DNA of 64,000 bases from Bacteroidetes bacterium SB0662_bin_6 (GCA_009839485.1 VXPQ01000035.1:31386-95385); one strand, 5' to 3'. Counted from the first letter of the stretch, positions 52,115-61,594 are shown. A program made the numbers and translations. Notes: generated by a model from the letters alone, not told the origin.

Positions 52115-53641
52115 CTACGTAAATGGAGGAGCAAATATAGCCTCAGCATTTTGTGCTTCGCGGAGAGCCTCCTCTACTCTCTTATCCAAATCATCGAACA
52201 AACGTTGGCGGCGATAACCGGCCTCTACGCCAAAAAGGTCAAGCCTTGTAAGAGTATAAACGATGAATGCTGAACCAATGCCGGTTAAAACACCCGCAAC
52301 AAGTAATGAAATATAAGGAGCAAGTGGTCCCAAAAAAGAAGCCAAGTGCTTCTCCAGAACGTCTTCCATAAGGATACCACCCGATGTTATCAGAGCAGTG
52401 GCAAAAAGTTTAGAGGCTGCATCGATGGCCTGTAAGCGAGTCATACCTTCAGGCGGAGACACCAGAATTTTAAGCGCTTGCAAAATAGAGAAGAACCCTT
52501 CCCGTATTATGCGGACCATTCGTCTGGAAGTTGTGGTAAAAAAATTACAAATGACGGTGACAATTTCGGATAAAAAGCCGGATTGAAATCCTTCGCTAAA
52601 AGCAGATATAACCTTTTTAAAATTTTGTTGCACTCGCTTCAAAACCTTGTCCGCCCGTCGAGTAAGAGCAACAGAAAAACTCTCCTCATTCTTTTTTAGA
52701 CCATTCGTAAAAATATCCTTTGTCTCATCCAAAATTCCTGAAAGCAACTCTGCAACGAGTACGGCTATCGCACGTTGGAGTCCATATTTGACACTCGTGC
52801 CCATAGCATACTGAATTGTTTCTTTAGCATACGGTGTATAATACTTCAATTTATCAGAAAAATCCGGTTTATGTTTCCTGACAGCATCATGCGCTTTTGC
52901 TTCCTTGGGCCGTGTGCGTCGTCGATCTATTCCCAATTCAGGATTATCTCGCTGTGTCTCTTTAACAGATTTGTCTTTCTTGGAACGATTTATTTGTTTT
53001 TCTACTAGCGAAGTATTATCCATATCCGCTGCAAACTCCTGCTTTCGTTCTTTGGATAACATAAATCCACCATGTTCATAGTGAAATTTCTTTTTAGAGA
53101 TAATATGATCAACATCAGCATCTTCTAATTTAATTTCCTTACCTGTATAACCAGATTTAATATGATTCTTCTGATTATTTCTATATTCATTTATAGTATT
53201 AGTTTTATAATCCCTGGGATTATAGCGTAGTTCTTCAGGAAGGTTTTTATTTTTTTGATAAAACTTCTTTACATTTGTCGAAGTAAATATTAATTCACGT
53301 TCCTTGTCTGACTTGGCGACAATATACCCTATGCCAAATGTGGAAACAACATTATGTAACATTTTTTCCTTGCACGATTCCAATAATTCGTTAATATGCT
53401 CATGTTTAATTTTATGGCCGATTTCCTCTAAAAATGTAGCCACCTCCAATTCATCGATTTCGATATTATCACCTAAATCATAATACTTATCAAGTTCGAA
53501 TTGTTCCGCTTTTATACGGTCGTGATCTACAGGCGAATCAAGGTGTTTTTTCACCAAATCTTGATCAGAAATTGGTGTTAAACCTTCAGGTTTAGCAAGT
53601 CTTTCCTTACGTTTTTTAAAACGTGAAATGCGTTCGGACAT
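52115..53641 (-). CDS. Predicted membrane-anchored HNH-like nuclease
   Basis: 508 residues, strongly AT-rich next to GC-rich neighbours. YTGKEIKLEDADVDHIISKKKF with DMDNTSLVEKQINRSKKDKS reads as an HNH fold: Asp178-His179, then Asn209 and Asn218, resembling the HNH domains of Cas9-like and type II enzymes. The C-terminal third (from about 400) has two or more membrane helices (LFATALITSGGILMED, then LAPYISLLVAGVLTGIGSAFIVY). A pore or anchor plus nuclease is inferred. The next gene upstream on the strand encodes a TerB-like protein with its stop 37 bases away, so the two form an operon. Confidence 0.65.
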   Translation of the reverse strand: MSERISRFKKRKERLAKPEGLTPISDQDLVKKHLDSPVDHDRIKAEQFELDKYYDLGDNIEIDELEVATFLEEIGHKIKHEHINELLESCKEKMLHNVVSTFGIGYIVAKSDKERELIFTSTNVKKFYQKNKNLPEELRYNPRDYKTNTINEYRNNQKNHIKSGYTGKEIKLEDADVDHIISKKKFHYEHGGFMLSKERKQEFAADMDNTSLVEKQINRSKKDKSVKETQRDNPELGIDRRRTRPKEAKAHDAVRKHKPDFSDKLKYYTPYAKETIQYAMGTSVKYGLQRAIAVLVAELLSGILDETKDIFTNGLKKNEESFSVALTRRADKVLKRVQQNFKKVISAFSEGFQSGFLSEIVTVICNFFTTTSRRMVRIIREGFFSILQALKILVSPPEGMTRLQAIDAASKLFATALITSGGILMEDVLEKHLASFLGPLAPYISLLVAGVLTGIGSAFIVYTLTRLDLFGVEAGYRRQRLFDDLDKRVEEALREAQNAEAIFAPPFT

Positions 53642-53678
53642 GGGTTATCCATTTAGGGGTTTATGCGGTGAGTATGAT

Positions 53679-54326
53679 TTAGGCTACCTTCGCTTGATGT
53701 TGATTCCAAGCCTCTCTGTAAGCTATCTCCTGGGGATGCTTTTTCTCATCGGCATTCATAATCAATATAATTATATCGTCAATCACATCAGGGTCAAAAT
53801 ATGACTCTTTTCGAATCTTTTCCACATATTTCATTGCCTCATTGAAAGTTGGTGGTTTTTTGTATAATTTCTGCATACGATTTTTAATTGTCTTGGGGCA
53901 AGCTGATTGCAAAATAGGCCCCATAAGATATTCTTCCAATTCAACTCTTTCTTCTTCTGCTATATCACCATCTGCGTTAGCAATAGATATACCGACGGCC
54001 ATCGCTGCAATTAGAAATTCTTCATACTTTTTGTGTTCTTCAAATCTTTTGGCAACGGTCACAAAATGCTCCGCTCTTTTTTTTGTTTTCAATTTCTCCT
54101 TAGCAAGTTCCGAGTTTACCTTGTTAAGTTCCCTGTCCTTCTCTTTACCTTTAGCAGTTGAAACAGCCCCAGCTGCTCCACCAGTAACTCCGCCAACACC
54201 GGCTGCTGTGGCCGCAGCGGCCGCAGTAGCTACTCCAATTGGCCCTGCAATGGGTAGCAATATAACACCGCCAACTCCAGCTAAGGCACCTGCCGTTATA
54301 CCACCTAAAACCTTCCAAAATCCCAT
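53679..54326 (-). CDS. Glycine-zipper membrane protein with TerB-like domain
   Basis: 215 residues from ATG 54326, after a strong AGGGGGAG ribosome-binding site. Residues 5-60 are a Gly/Ala-rich helix pair (GGITAGALAGVGGVILLPI ... VGGVTGGAAGAV). A coiled coil (KEKDRELNKVNSELAKEKLK) follows, and residues about 105-150 have AAMAVGISIANADGDIAEEERVELEE, the acidic TerB motif seen in phage-resistance and tellurite-resistance proteins. AT-rich. Paired with the HNH-like gene downstream. Confidence 0.7.
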   Translation of the reverse strand: MGFWKVLGGITAGALAGVGGVILLPIAGPIGVATAAAAATAAGVGGVTGGAAGAVSTAKGKEKDRELNKVNSELAKEKLKTKKRAEHFVTVAKRFEEHKKYEEFLIAAMAVGISIANADGDIAEEERVELEEYLMGPILQSACPKTIKNRMQKLYKKPPTFNEAMKYVEKIRKESYFDPDVIDDIIILIMNADEKKHPQEIAYREAWNQHQAKVA

Positions 54327-54571
54327 GGTCTCCCCCTTGACTAAGTTTGTTCTTTTCCTGGATTCAGGCCTTGAGCCGAATCGGGTCACACCGATCCGAC
54401 ACGCGGCCTGCATTCACAGTATACCTCCTAGGCTTCTGGCTATCAAGTTACTGACAGGCACATTCCGTGTAGAATCTCCTAATTCCTCACAGTATCCTCA
54501 CGTGACCATTGAGATCGACGTATCGACAAAAATGTTATCAGTGCAGAATTTCCTAATTTTCCACAATCCCT

Positions 54572-54783
54572 TCACGCCACTGTCCTAAACCCCATCCCGC
54601 TCGGCCGATTCGACTTGACCGCGCACTTTGTCTTGAGCATGGCCACGAGCGCATTGGCGTCGTCCGGTTGCCTCGTTACCTCGGCCTTGCGGCGCACCAC
54701 CGGAAAGTCTCCGGGCGTGAGCACCGTCAGGCTCGACAGTGCCGCCATATCGAAGTAGGCTTGAAACAGGCAGGGAGGCCTGA
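54572..54783 (-). pseudogene. Truncated copy of the AAA ATPase C-terminus
   Basis: Minus-strand LTPGDFPVVRRKAEVTRQPD, DANALVAMLKTKC and SNRPSGMGFR match the last 65 residues of the ATPase at 56218-58440 almost word for word. The rest is absent. It probably arose by partial duplication, with the Mrr-type gene captured between. Confidence 0.7.
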
Positions 54784-55002
54784 CATGAGCGAGAAAAATT
54801 GTCAGTGGTGTGGCGGTGGAAGATGCACGTCCAGATGTTACCCCAACTTGTTCACGCAATCGACATGAGGGGGCCGCATGCTGGGCACTTCGTCAGGTGC
54901 GGACCTGCGTAGAAATGAACGAACCGTTGGAGCATTGGCTATCGTTTTTACAATGGTGATAAAATCCTGGGGAGACGCTGCCCCGAACAGTAAAAGGGGC
55001 GG

Positions 55003-55989
55003 TTAGGACAAGAGTTCACCGCCAAAGCGCACCAGAAAAGCGGCAACGTCTTCGCCAATAAGCAAAGAAACAGGCTTTCCGGTATCGTCCCGCAGTTTAT
55101 CAAGGGCCTTGTCAAGCGCTTCGGAACCGGATGAGGCTGTGGATACAATGACTCCCATATCCGCCCCCCAATATTCAAGTGCCTCTCGAATTTGATCTAC
55201 GGCTTTAGTTTCCCACATCTCGTCTTTAAACGATTTTACTTGAACAACCCAAGTGGATTGTCCCAGTACTCCCCATTCAAAAATTACCAGCAGATCTGCA
55301 CCGTGTTCTCCGGGACCGCCTTGTTCCTTCACGTCTTTGACTCCGGGAACACGCCGGAAAATTTCCGCGATCAATTTCTCAAGATCGGAGCCTGGGTACG
55401 CCCGGTGAATTTTTTTTGTGATAGACTCGAAGTTGGGTAGGATCTCGTTCTTGAACCGATCAAGACTCGTCTCCATTGTTCGGGGCTGACCACCTTCGCC
55501 CTTTTTCAGCGAATCGACAAGGAGTTCAAATTCTTCATGCAAATCGAAGATTCGCCACCAGCGTCCCCGTAGTTTGAGCTTACTACTTAGCTGGGGATGA
55601 ACGATAGCGTCGTTTCGGTCAAAGACGAGAAACGAATCGGGGTCAACAGAGAAACGATGGTTGAAATCACTGTTTTCGCCGCCCCACTCCCAAAAGTAGG
55701 GGCCAGTAACACGGGCAAGCGTACACTCGCCCCATGTAGGGATATTGATATAAACCACATAATCCCCCTCTTTAATATCAAGCAGGAATGTCTGATAACA
55801 AGCCTTTTCATCGTCGTCAAGATCGTCCCAACCCCTATTTACAATTCTGTCCCTCAACTCAGTTAAGTCAGCAGTTTCGACATAGCTCCAACCGAAACGT
55901 CCCACGCCTTCCCGCAGAGACTTGTAGGTTTTAGCATCTTGATCAGGTATGGTCGAGTTTTTCAGTGCATAAATCGTGTAATCACTCAT
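55003..55989 (-). CDS. Mrr-type restriction endonuclease with PUA/EVE-like N-terminus
   Basis: 328 residues. The C-terminal Mrr_cat domain has EHGADLLVIFE (Asp232) and VVQVKSF (Gln250, Lys252), the Asp ... Gln-x-Lys nuclease core; the last helix region SEALDKALDKLRDDTGKPVSLL completes it. The N-terminal half has GDYVVYINIPTWGECTLARVTG, reminiscent of an EVE/PUA-like module that recognises modified bases. A modification-dependent (type IV) enzyme is inferred. No methyltransferase accompanies it. Confidence 0.78.
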   Translation of the reverse strand: MSDYTIYALKNSTIPDQDAKTYKSLREGVGRFGWSYVETADLTELRDRIVNRGWDDLDDDEKACYQTFLLDIKEGDYVVYINIPTWGECTLARVTGPYFWEWGGENSDFNHRFSVDPDSFLVFDRNDAIVHPQLSSKLKLRGRWWRIFDLHEEFELLVDSLKKGEGGQPRTMETSLDRFKNEILPNFESITKKIHRAYPGSDLEKLIAEIFRRVPGVKDVKEQGGPGEHGADLLVIFEWGVLGQSTWVVQVKSFKDEMWETKAVDQIREALEYWGADMGVIVSTASSGSEALDKALDKLRDDTGKPVSLLIGEDVAAFLVRFGGELLS

Positions 55990-56217
55990 GGAAATAAGGG
56001 GTTGTTTTGGGAATTACGTACAAAAGCCGCCAAGCCTCCGTTTGTTGCTTCGGTTCCGGTCTGGCTACCTGACCACTTCACCCGCCTTAGCCTTGCTTTC
56101 CGGCGCACGCACAGGGGCAACGACTCAGCTTGGCCCCTATACTATGCAAAGTATTGTGTGCATTCCATAGTTATTGAGGCTTAATCAGTGTGTTTTTCGT
56201 GTGTACTTGTTTCCAAC

Positions 56218-58440
56218 TCACGCCGCCCTAAACCCCATCCCGCTCGGCCGATTCGGCTTGGCGTCGCACTCCGCTTTGAGCATGGCTACGAGCGCGTCTG
56301 CGTCGTCCAGTTGCCCGGTTACCTCGGCCTTGCGGCGCACCACCGGAAAATCGCCGGGCGTGAACGCCTTCAGGTTCGACAGTACCTCCGGCGCCTCCAT
56401 ATCGAAGTAGGCGCGGAACAGGCCGGCGGCCTGCTCGGGCGAACTGTAGCGCAGGGTTACCTTGAACAGGAAGCGCCGCAACGTGGCGTCGTCGAGCTTC
56501 TCCACGAAGTTTGTGGTGCAGGCGAATGGCAGCGGATGCATTTCCATCTGCGTCAGCATCTCGTTCACCTGGGTCACTTCCCAACTTCGGTGCGCCCTGC
56601 GACGGTCGGCAAGCAGCGAATCCGCCTCGTCGAATATCAGGAACGAACGGGTGTCGCGTGCTTCCCGAAACGCCTCGGCGATGTTCTGCTCCGATGCTCC
56701 TACCCACATGGATAGCAAATCGGAGGTGCGCTTGTGCAGTACTTCCATGCCCATGCGCTCCGCAAGGTAGCGTGCGTAGGCGCTCTTGCCGGTGCCCGGC
56801 GGGCCTTGCAGGCAAATAGAGAAGGGTTTTGCGTCTTGGCCGGTCAGGCGCTCGGCGAGATCGACCAGGTCCTGATCGGCCCGGATCAACGCCGGGTCGA
56901 AGCGTGCGGGAGGGGCTTGCGACGGTCTCTCGCAGCGCATCAGGGCGGCAATATTGCCGAACCCGCGTTCAAGCAGGGCATGTCTGTCGCCTTCCGGAAG
57001 GAGGGCAGCCGCGCGTATCGGACCGTCCACCACGCCGGGCGGCATCTCGAAGCGGCTCGCCAGTTTCTCAACATATTCCGGCTCGATGCACACATCGCTT
57101 TTTCCCAGTTGGCGCGTGAGGATTCGTTCCCGTACCCGCGTGGGTGGTTTCCTGAGGTGGACCACGTAGGTCATGCGGCGCAGGAAGGCAGGGTCTGTGG
57201 ATTCCGCATGATTGGTGGTCCAGATGGTGGGCGCCGCATTTTCTTCGAGGAGGCGGTTCATGAACAGTTTGGACCTGCTGCTGCGCATGCCCCTGGATCC
57301 CCGGTCCGACATAAATCCGAGGAGAAAAGACATCATGGCCCCACCGGAAAACAGATCGTCCATTTCGTCGAACAACAGGAGTGCGTTCGGGTCCTTGCCG
57401 AGCAGGCATCCCGCGAGCCGGAGGTCGGCGAGGCGCTCGCCCCGCGATGGCTCGCCGCCGCGCTCGTCCTTTTCCCCGACCCCGAACAGGGTCACGCCGA
57501 GCCGGTTGGCCAACACCTTCGACAGTTCCGTTTTGCCCGTGCCGTTCGGGCCGTACAACAGGATGTTAACGCCTTTGGCGCCTTGTCGGAGCGCCCCCTC
57601 AAGAATTTTCGCCAGATAATCCCGGTCTTCGGCCACATGGTCGAAATCGGACCAGTCCAGTTCTGTCGGCTTGCTGGCGCTGAGCAACAGGCGGCGCACG
57701 TCCGATTCTTCTTCGGATTCCCAGGCCAGTTTTTCCAATCGGGACGCCATGTCGATGTCGCCGTCGCTGTCCACGGCCAGCAGCCCGGAAGCGACCAGCG
57801 GCGCATCGTCGGCCAGACGCCTTCGGACGGCATTGGCGGACATGCCGAGAAAGCAGGGCATGGAATTGTTCTTGGCGCTCAATGTCCGGCAATGCCGGTG
57901 CAGCAAGAAGTCGTCCACCAGAGATTCGAGCAACGGATGCGTTTGGTAGAGCAATACGAATTCCAGGATGCATACGTCTTCCGGTGCGAGGTGGGCGATT
58001 CCGGCGAGTTCCTGCAGGCGGACGGCCGTGCGGTCCGGGCCAATTCCTTTTGCATCTTTGCAAAGCTTCTCGATGTGTTTCCGCAAGCGGCGCCATGCCT
58101 TGTCCGAACCCGTGGCGTTACCTTCGTCGTCGGAATCCATAAAGTCATCCAGCAACTCATCCATAAGGTCATGGTCCGACACCATCCTCCTGAACTTTCT
58201 TCTGCCTCTTCTCGTGATTTTTGAAACGGGAATGTCCGTTGTAGCTTTGACAAGCGATGCCGCATCCGTCGCGCCCCCCTTCCCGTTCAATCCGACGCAC
58301 AGGTCGAAGGCGTTTTCCCGTATCCATTTGATCAATGCCTGGGCTTCGTTGCTCCGGCGGTCTATGCGCTTCATGGCGTTGGCGATCCATACGAGGGCAA
58401 GGCGGTGGTGGTAGGGGGTGGAATTCGGCTGTGCTTTCAT
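56218..58440 (-). CDS. Two-domain AAA ATPase
   Basis: 740 residues from ATG 58440. Two AAA modules: P-loop 1 YGPNGTGKTELSK (297-304 core), Walker B LLLFDEMDDLFSG near 356; P-loop 2 GPPGTGKS at 546-553 with Walker B FLIFDEADSLL near 602. The N-terminal 260 residues are helical and unrecognised. The chain ends with NRPSGMGFRAA, also found in the truncated copy at 54572. It resembles AAA ATPases of unknown role in defence islands. A direct link to the VIT/VWA gene is possible but untested. Confidence 0.8.
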   Translation of the reverse strand: MKAQPNSTPYHHRLALVWIANAMKRIDRRSNEAQALIKWIRENAFDLCVGLNGKGGATDAASLVKATTDIPVSKITRRGRRKFRRMVSDHDLMDELLDDFMDSDDEGNATGSDKAWRRLRKHIEKLCKDAKGIGPDRTAVRLQELAGIAHLAPEDVCILEFVLLYQTHPLLESLVDDFLLHRHCRTLSAKNNSMPCFLGMSANAVRRRLADDAPLVASGLLAVDSDGDIDMASRLEKLAWESEEESDVRRLLLSASKPTELDWSDFDHVAEDRDYLAKILEGALRQGAKGVNILLYGPNGTGKTELSKVLANRLGVTLFGVGEKDERGGEPSRGERLADLRLAGCLLGKDPNALLLFDEMDDLFSGGAMMSFLLGFMSDRGSRGMRSSRSKLFMNRLLEENAAPTIWTTNHAESTDPAFLRRMTYVVHLRKPPTRVRERILTRQLGKSDVCIEPEYVEKLASRFEMPPGVVDGPIRAAALLPEGDRHALLERGFGNIAALMRCERPSQAPPARFDPALIRADQDLVDLAERLTGQDAKPFSICLQGPPGTGKSAYARYLAERMGMEVLHKRTSDLLSMWVGASEQNIAEAFREARDTRSFLIFDEADSLLADRRRAHRSWEVTQVNEMLTQMEMHPLPFACTTNFVEKLDDATLRRFLFKVTLRYSSPEQAAGLFRAYFDMEAPEVLSNLKAFTPGDFPVVRRKAEVTGQLDDADALVAMLKAECDAKPNRPSGMGFRAA

Positions 58441-58913
58441 GATGCGCTGGGGTTTGGGTGAATACAGTCTGTTGCCGGGCCGATTTTGCCGGGATCCGGT
58501 TTCCGGATGGACGAGGATGGTAAACCTGACTTTCTCGATCTTCTGCCATGTTTTAGCCGTCCTGCGGGTGCGCGAAAATGGAGCCGGGAACATGAATGTT
58601 ATTCAATAAAAAGCATAATGTCAAGGAATGATACACATTTTTATTAGACAAAAAATCCTTATACCATAGTCAGGAGCTGCCCCTGTCGCACCCTTTCGAA
58701 AAATCCACCCTACAATATTTTTTGTCTTTAATATATGATTTAAAAGAATTTATAATAAATAAAATATCTTCATTGTCTGGCAATAATTGACACGGTGGGG
58801 ACGTTTTCCGTATGCTTCATTGTATGAGGTCTTGCGCCGTACAGGCACAGATCTTGCCAAACACAAGAAATGTATGGCAATAAAAGCGGGTATTGTGCTT
58901 CTATAAGCACGCC
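58441..58913. other. AT-rich regulatory region between divergent AAA and XRE-ImmA genes
   Basis: 473 bases without a gene. It has a very AT-rich stretch at 58720-58775, an inverted repeat TTGCCA (58854-58859) / TGGCAA (58875-58880) just before the XRE gene, and another TGGCAATA at 58781-58788 after TTGTC. These are candidate sites for the XRE protein. Confidence 0.45.
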
Positions 58914-59930
58914 ATGCGACGAGTTCCCGAATCAGAGGAAATCTACAAGCGCGTAGGGCGGAACGTGGCCGAACGGCGGCGTGAGATTCGGCTTTCCCAG
59001 ACCGAACTTGCGGAGCGTTGCGGGCTTACGCGGGGTTCCATCGCGAATATCGAGAGCGGCGGGCAACGGCCCAGGCTACATACGCTCTCGGATATTGCGG
59101 AGGCGCTCGAAGTCGATATGCACTCGCTGTTGCCTGCGTCTGAGGCGGATACGCAAGGCGAAGAAGAGATGTCGGATGTTTCCGGCCCGGCCTGGTTGCG
59201 GGAAAAACCGCTTGCTTTCCTGATCGGAAGCCTTCTCGGGGGGACGGGTGGTCTTGCAACCGGCATAGGTTCGGGGGTTGGTCTTGCCACTGGGGTGGGG
59301 GGCGTTGTTGCGGGCGGAGCGCTGACGGGCGTAGTGGCTCGCGCGCTGATCCGGATGATACGATCGTCTTCGTCCGAAGACGCCGGAGAATTTTCTCCCA
59401 TACCGACCGAAGAACTCGAAAAGAAAGCAGGGGAGCTTTTGCAGGAGGCAGGCATGGCGCAGGCTCCGGTCCCCGTGGATGAAATCGCTCGATATCTCGG
59501 CATCCGGGTCGACGAGGCGGATCTCGGCGAAGACTGTTCAGGGATGCTAATTGTTCGGGACGAGGATGGCGCCGTGATCGGCGTCAATGCGAAACATCAC
59601 GAACACCGCAAGCGCTTCACCATTGCCCACGAGATCGCCCATTACATGCTGCACAGGGGAGAGGGAGAAAAGGCGTATATCGACAACCCCCTTCACATCG
59701 ACTTGCGCGCCACCGACTCCGGCTCCGGTACGCAGCAGGAAGAAAAGGAGGCCAATCAATTCGCGGCGGCGCTTCTCATGCCCGCCGATCAGGTCCGGGC
59801 TGCGGTCGCGGAACACCCCTTCGATCCAAGCCGCGACGACGAACTGCCGAACCTTGCCCGGCGCTTCAAGGTGAGTCCTCAGGCCATGACCACGCGCCTG
59901 ATCCATCTCGGACTCATTTCGGATGTTTGA
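58914..59930 (+). CDS. XRE-HTH regulator with Gly-rich segment and ImmA/IrrE metallopeptidase domain
   Basis: 338 residues from ATG 58914 (a GTG 21 bases earlier is possible). Residues about 10-65 form an XRE helix-turn-helix (LSQTELAERCGLTRGSIANIE). A Gly/Ala-rich hydrophobic segment follows (GGTGGLATGIGSGVGLATGVGGVVAGGAL), likely membrane-inserting, which is unusual in this family. The ImmA/IrrE domain has HEIAHYMLH (Zn ligands near residue 239) and EANQFAAALLMP. Known ImmA proteins cleave a repressor on a signal. A fragment of a close copy is at 61595. Confidence 0.85.
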   Translation: MRRVPESEEIYKRVGRNVAERRREIRLSQTELAERCGLTRGSIANIESGGQRPRLHTLSDIAEALEVDMHSLLPASEADTQGEEEMSDVSGPAWLREKPLAFLIGSLLGGTGGLATGIGSGVGLATGVGGVVAGGALTGVVARALIRMIRSSSSEDAGEFSPIPTEELEKKAGELLQEAGMAQAPVPVDEIARYLGIRVDEADLGEDCSGMLIVRDEDGAVIGVNAKHHEHRKRFTIAHEIAHYMLHRGEGEKAYIDNPLHIDLRATDSGSGTQQEEKEANQFAAALLMPADQVRAAVAEHPFDPSRDDELPNLARRFKVSPQAMTTRLIHLGLISDV

Positions 59931-60079
59931 AGCCACTGGACACACCCGCCAGCATGGCGATTCGTTTTGAGATTTCTTTTTTCGGCAATCTGCAACGCGG
60001 GTGGCTTTGGATTGTCCGTAGCCGGGCACACAGTACATCTGGATTTGCAGCACCGTCATTATGCTTACTCATTCATCGA

Positions 60080-61147
60080 TTAATTTGATGGAGGTTCTGC
60101 CATTTGCCGGTGTAATTCATGCACCGATATACCCAGCAATTCGGCCGCTTTAGGTTCTGACACCGCATCTTCGGATAGGGCGCGAAAGCACAAGCGTTCG
60201 AAACGTTGCGGCTTTTCGCGTTGCAATGGAAATGGCTCCTCGTAAGGCGGACTGCGCCAGCCGCGGCGGGAAAAATCCCGGAAGAGTCTGCGGAACAATG
60301 TGTCGTTAAAGACGCCGAGGTCCCTGCATCTGTACGTAAGAGCCTGCACGCTTACGCCGAAAAGGTTCTTGAGGGCGAAAAGCTCGCTGTAACCTATGGA
60401 GTGGCGGTGCTTGCCTACGGCAGCCCATACCATTTCTGCCGGCATGAGGAATGCTCCCGCAAAGCGATGCGCAGCCTTTTCCTCATCCATAGCAGGGGCT
60501 ACATCCAGCATCAGGTGCCCGAGTTCATGGGCAATGGTAAAGCGTTGCCGCTCGCCGCACTCCTGACCGTTTACGACAATCACGGATACGATATCTTCGT
60601 TTTCCTGGCGTACGCGAGCCGTCAGCCCGGCGATATTATTCGTGAGGTCTATCGACAACACCTTGATCCCGTGTTCCTCCAAAAGCCCTGTGAGGTTCGG
60701 GATAGGGTCCAGTCCAAGATTCCAGGCGTTGCGCAAAAGATGCGCAGCCCGATCGGCTTCCCATAGATCGTTGACGACAGGGTAGGGGGCTTCGCGCGGT
60801 TTGTCCCAGTCCAAGCCCGGCAGGCCAAGGATGTTTTCGATCGTAAGGTAGTGCTCAAGGTCATGCAGAATGGTGGCCTCGACGCGCGCCACTTCACGCT
60901 TCCTTGTGATTTTCTTTTTGCGAAAATCGATGCTCTCCACCGTCATGTCCTGGGTTCCAACCAGGTAATCCAAAGAGACGTCGAGTGCGGCAGCAAGGGC
61001 AAGGAGAACGTCCGAACCCGGCGTGGTCACATCACGCTCGTAGTAGCTGATGGCCTGAGCGCTCACGAGGTTTCCGATTTTGTCCGACAGGCCGCGCAGC
61101 GAAAGCCCCGAGGCGGCGCGGGCGATTTTGAGTCGTTGTCCTATCAA
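60080..61147 (-). CDS. XRE-HTH regulator with ImmA/IrrE metallopeptidase domain
   Basis: 355 residues. The N-terminal XRE domain is complete (ARAASGLSLRGLSDKIG ... AISYYERD), then a helical linker and the ImmA/IrrE domain with HELGHLMLD and AHRFAGAFLMPAEMV; the C-terminal 90 residues read like a second DNA-binding or dimer region (PKAAELLGISVHELHRQMA). It is convergent with the XRE-ImmA gene at 58914-59930. The upstream region has matching TTTACAAAT half-sites. Probably autoregulatory. Confidence 0.88.
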   Translation of the reverse strand: MIGQRLKIARAASGLSLRGLSDKIGNLVSAQAISYYERDVTTPGSDVLLALAAALDVSLDYLVGTQDMTVESIDFRKKKITRKREVARVEATILHDLEHYLTIENILGLPGLDWDKPREAPYPVVNDLWEADRAAHLLRNAWNLGLDPIPNLTGLLEEHGIKVLSIDLTNNIAGLTARVRQENEDIVSVIVVNGQECGERQRFTIAHELGHLMLDVAPAMDEEKAAHRFAGAFLMPAEMVWAAVGKHRHSIGYSELFALKNLFGVSVQALTYRCRDLGVFNDTLFRRLFRDFSRRGWRSPPYEEPFPLQREKPQRFERLCFRALSEDAVSEPKAAELLGISVHELHRQMAEPPSN

Positions 61148-61173
61148 GGGTAGCGCCTGGTCTATGACGGAGG

Positions 61174-61248
61174 TTTACAAATATATAAATATTCTACATA
61201 TTTGTAAAGTATATAACTAAACAAATGTTTAAATATTCCTTTACAAAT
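61174..61248. promoter_or_regulatory. Operator cluster upstream of the XRE-ImmA gene
   Basis: TTTACAAATAT (61174-61184) and ATATTTGTAAA (61198-61208) are perfect inverted copies; a third TTTACAAAT is at 61240-61248. The region is very AT-rich and lies directly in front of the minus-strand ATG at 61147. Confidence 0.6.
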
Positions 61249-61304
61249 CTTAAAAATTAGTTATACAAAGAGCTTACTCATGTGTCTTCCGGGGCGTGCG
61301 GTGA

Positions 61305-61533
61305 ATAACCGGGACGGTGCGCCTCCTCCTTTAGAACCGCCTCCGGCATATGCTTGCCTGTCGTCTCGGACAGGCCCATTTCCCCCAAACCTTGCATTCA
61401 GCCGGGGGCTAACCTTGCATTCAGCCGATGGTTGACTTTCAATTAGGCGGTGGCTCACTTTCAATTAGTCGGGAGTTGACTTTCAATTAGTCGGCGATTC
61501 ACTTTCAATTGGTCGGGGATGGGGCACCAGCGG
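61305..61533. repeat. IS-end-like repeat, right copy
   Basis: Near-duplicate of 45532-45719 (same order and orientation) with two further tandem CTTTCAATTAGTCGG units, four in all between 61430 and 61520. The pair may mark ends of a mobile element or recombination products. Confidence 0.6.
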
Positions 61534-61594
61534 AAAACTTGCCGGTTCCCGATAAGGACTACACCCCATACGGATCGGAAAGACCCTCAGTGTT

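Noticed and set aside
56734..58224. 496-residue plus-strand ORF opposite the AAA ATPase
   Set aside because: No motif and full overlap with both P-loop domains of the real gene.
61305..61533. CRISPR array (short CTTTCAATT repeats)
   Set aside because: Units are about 22 bases, without regular spacers and in only two to four copies; no cas gene is near.
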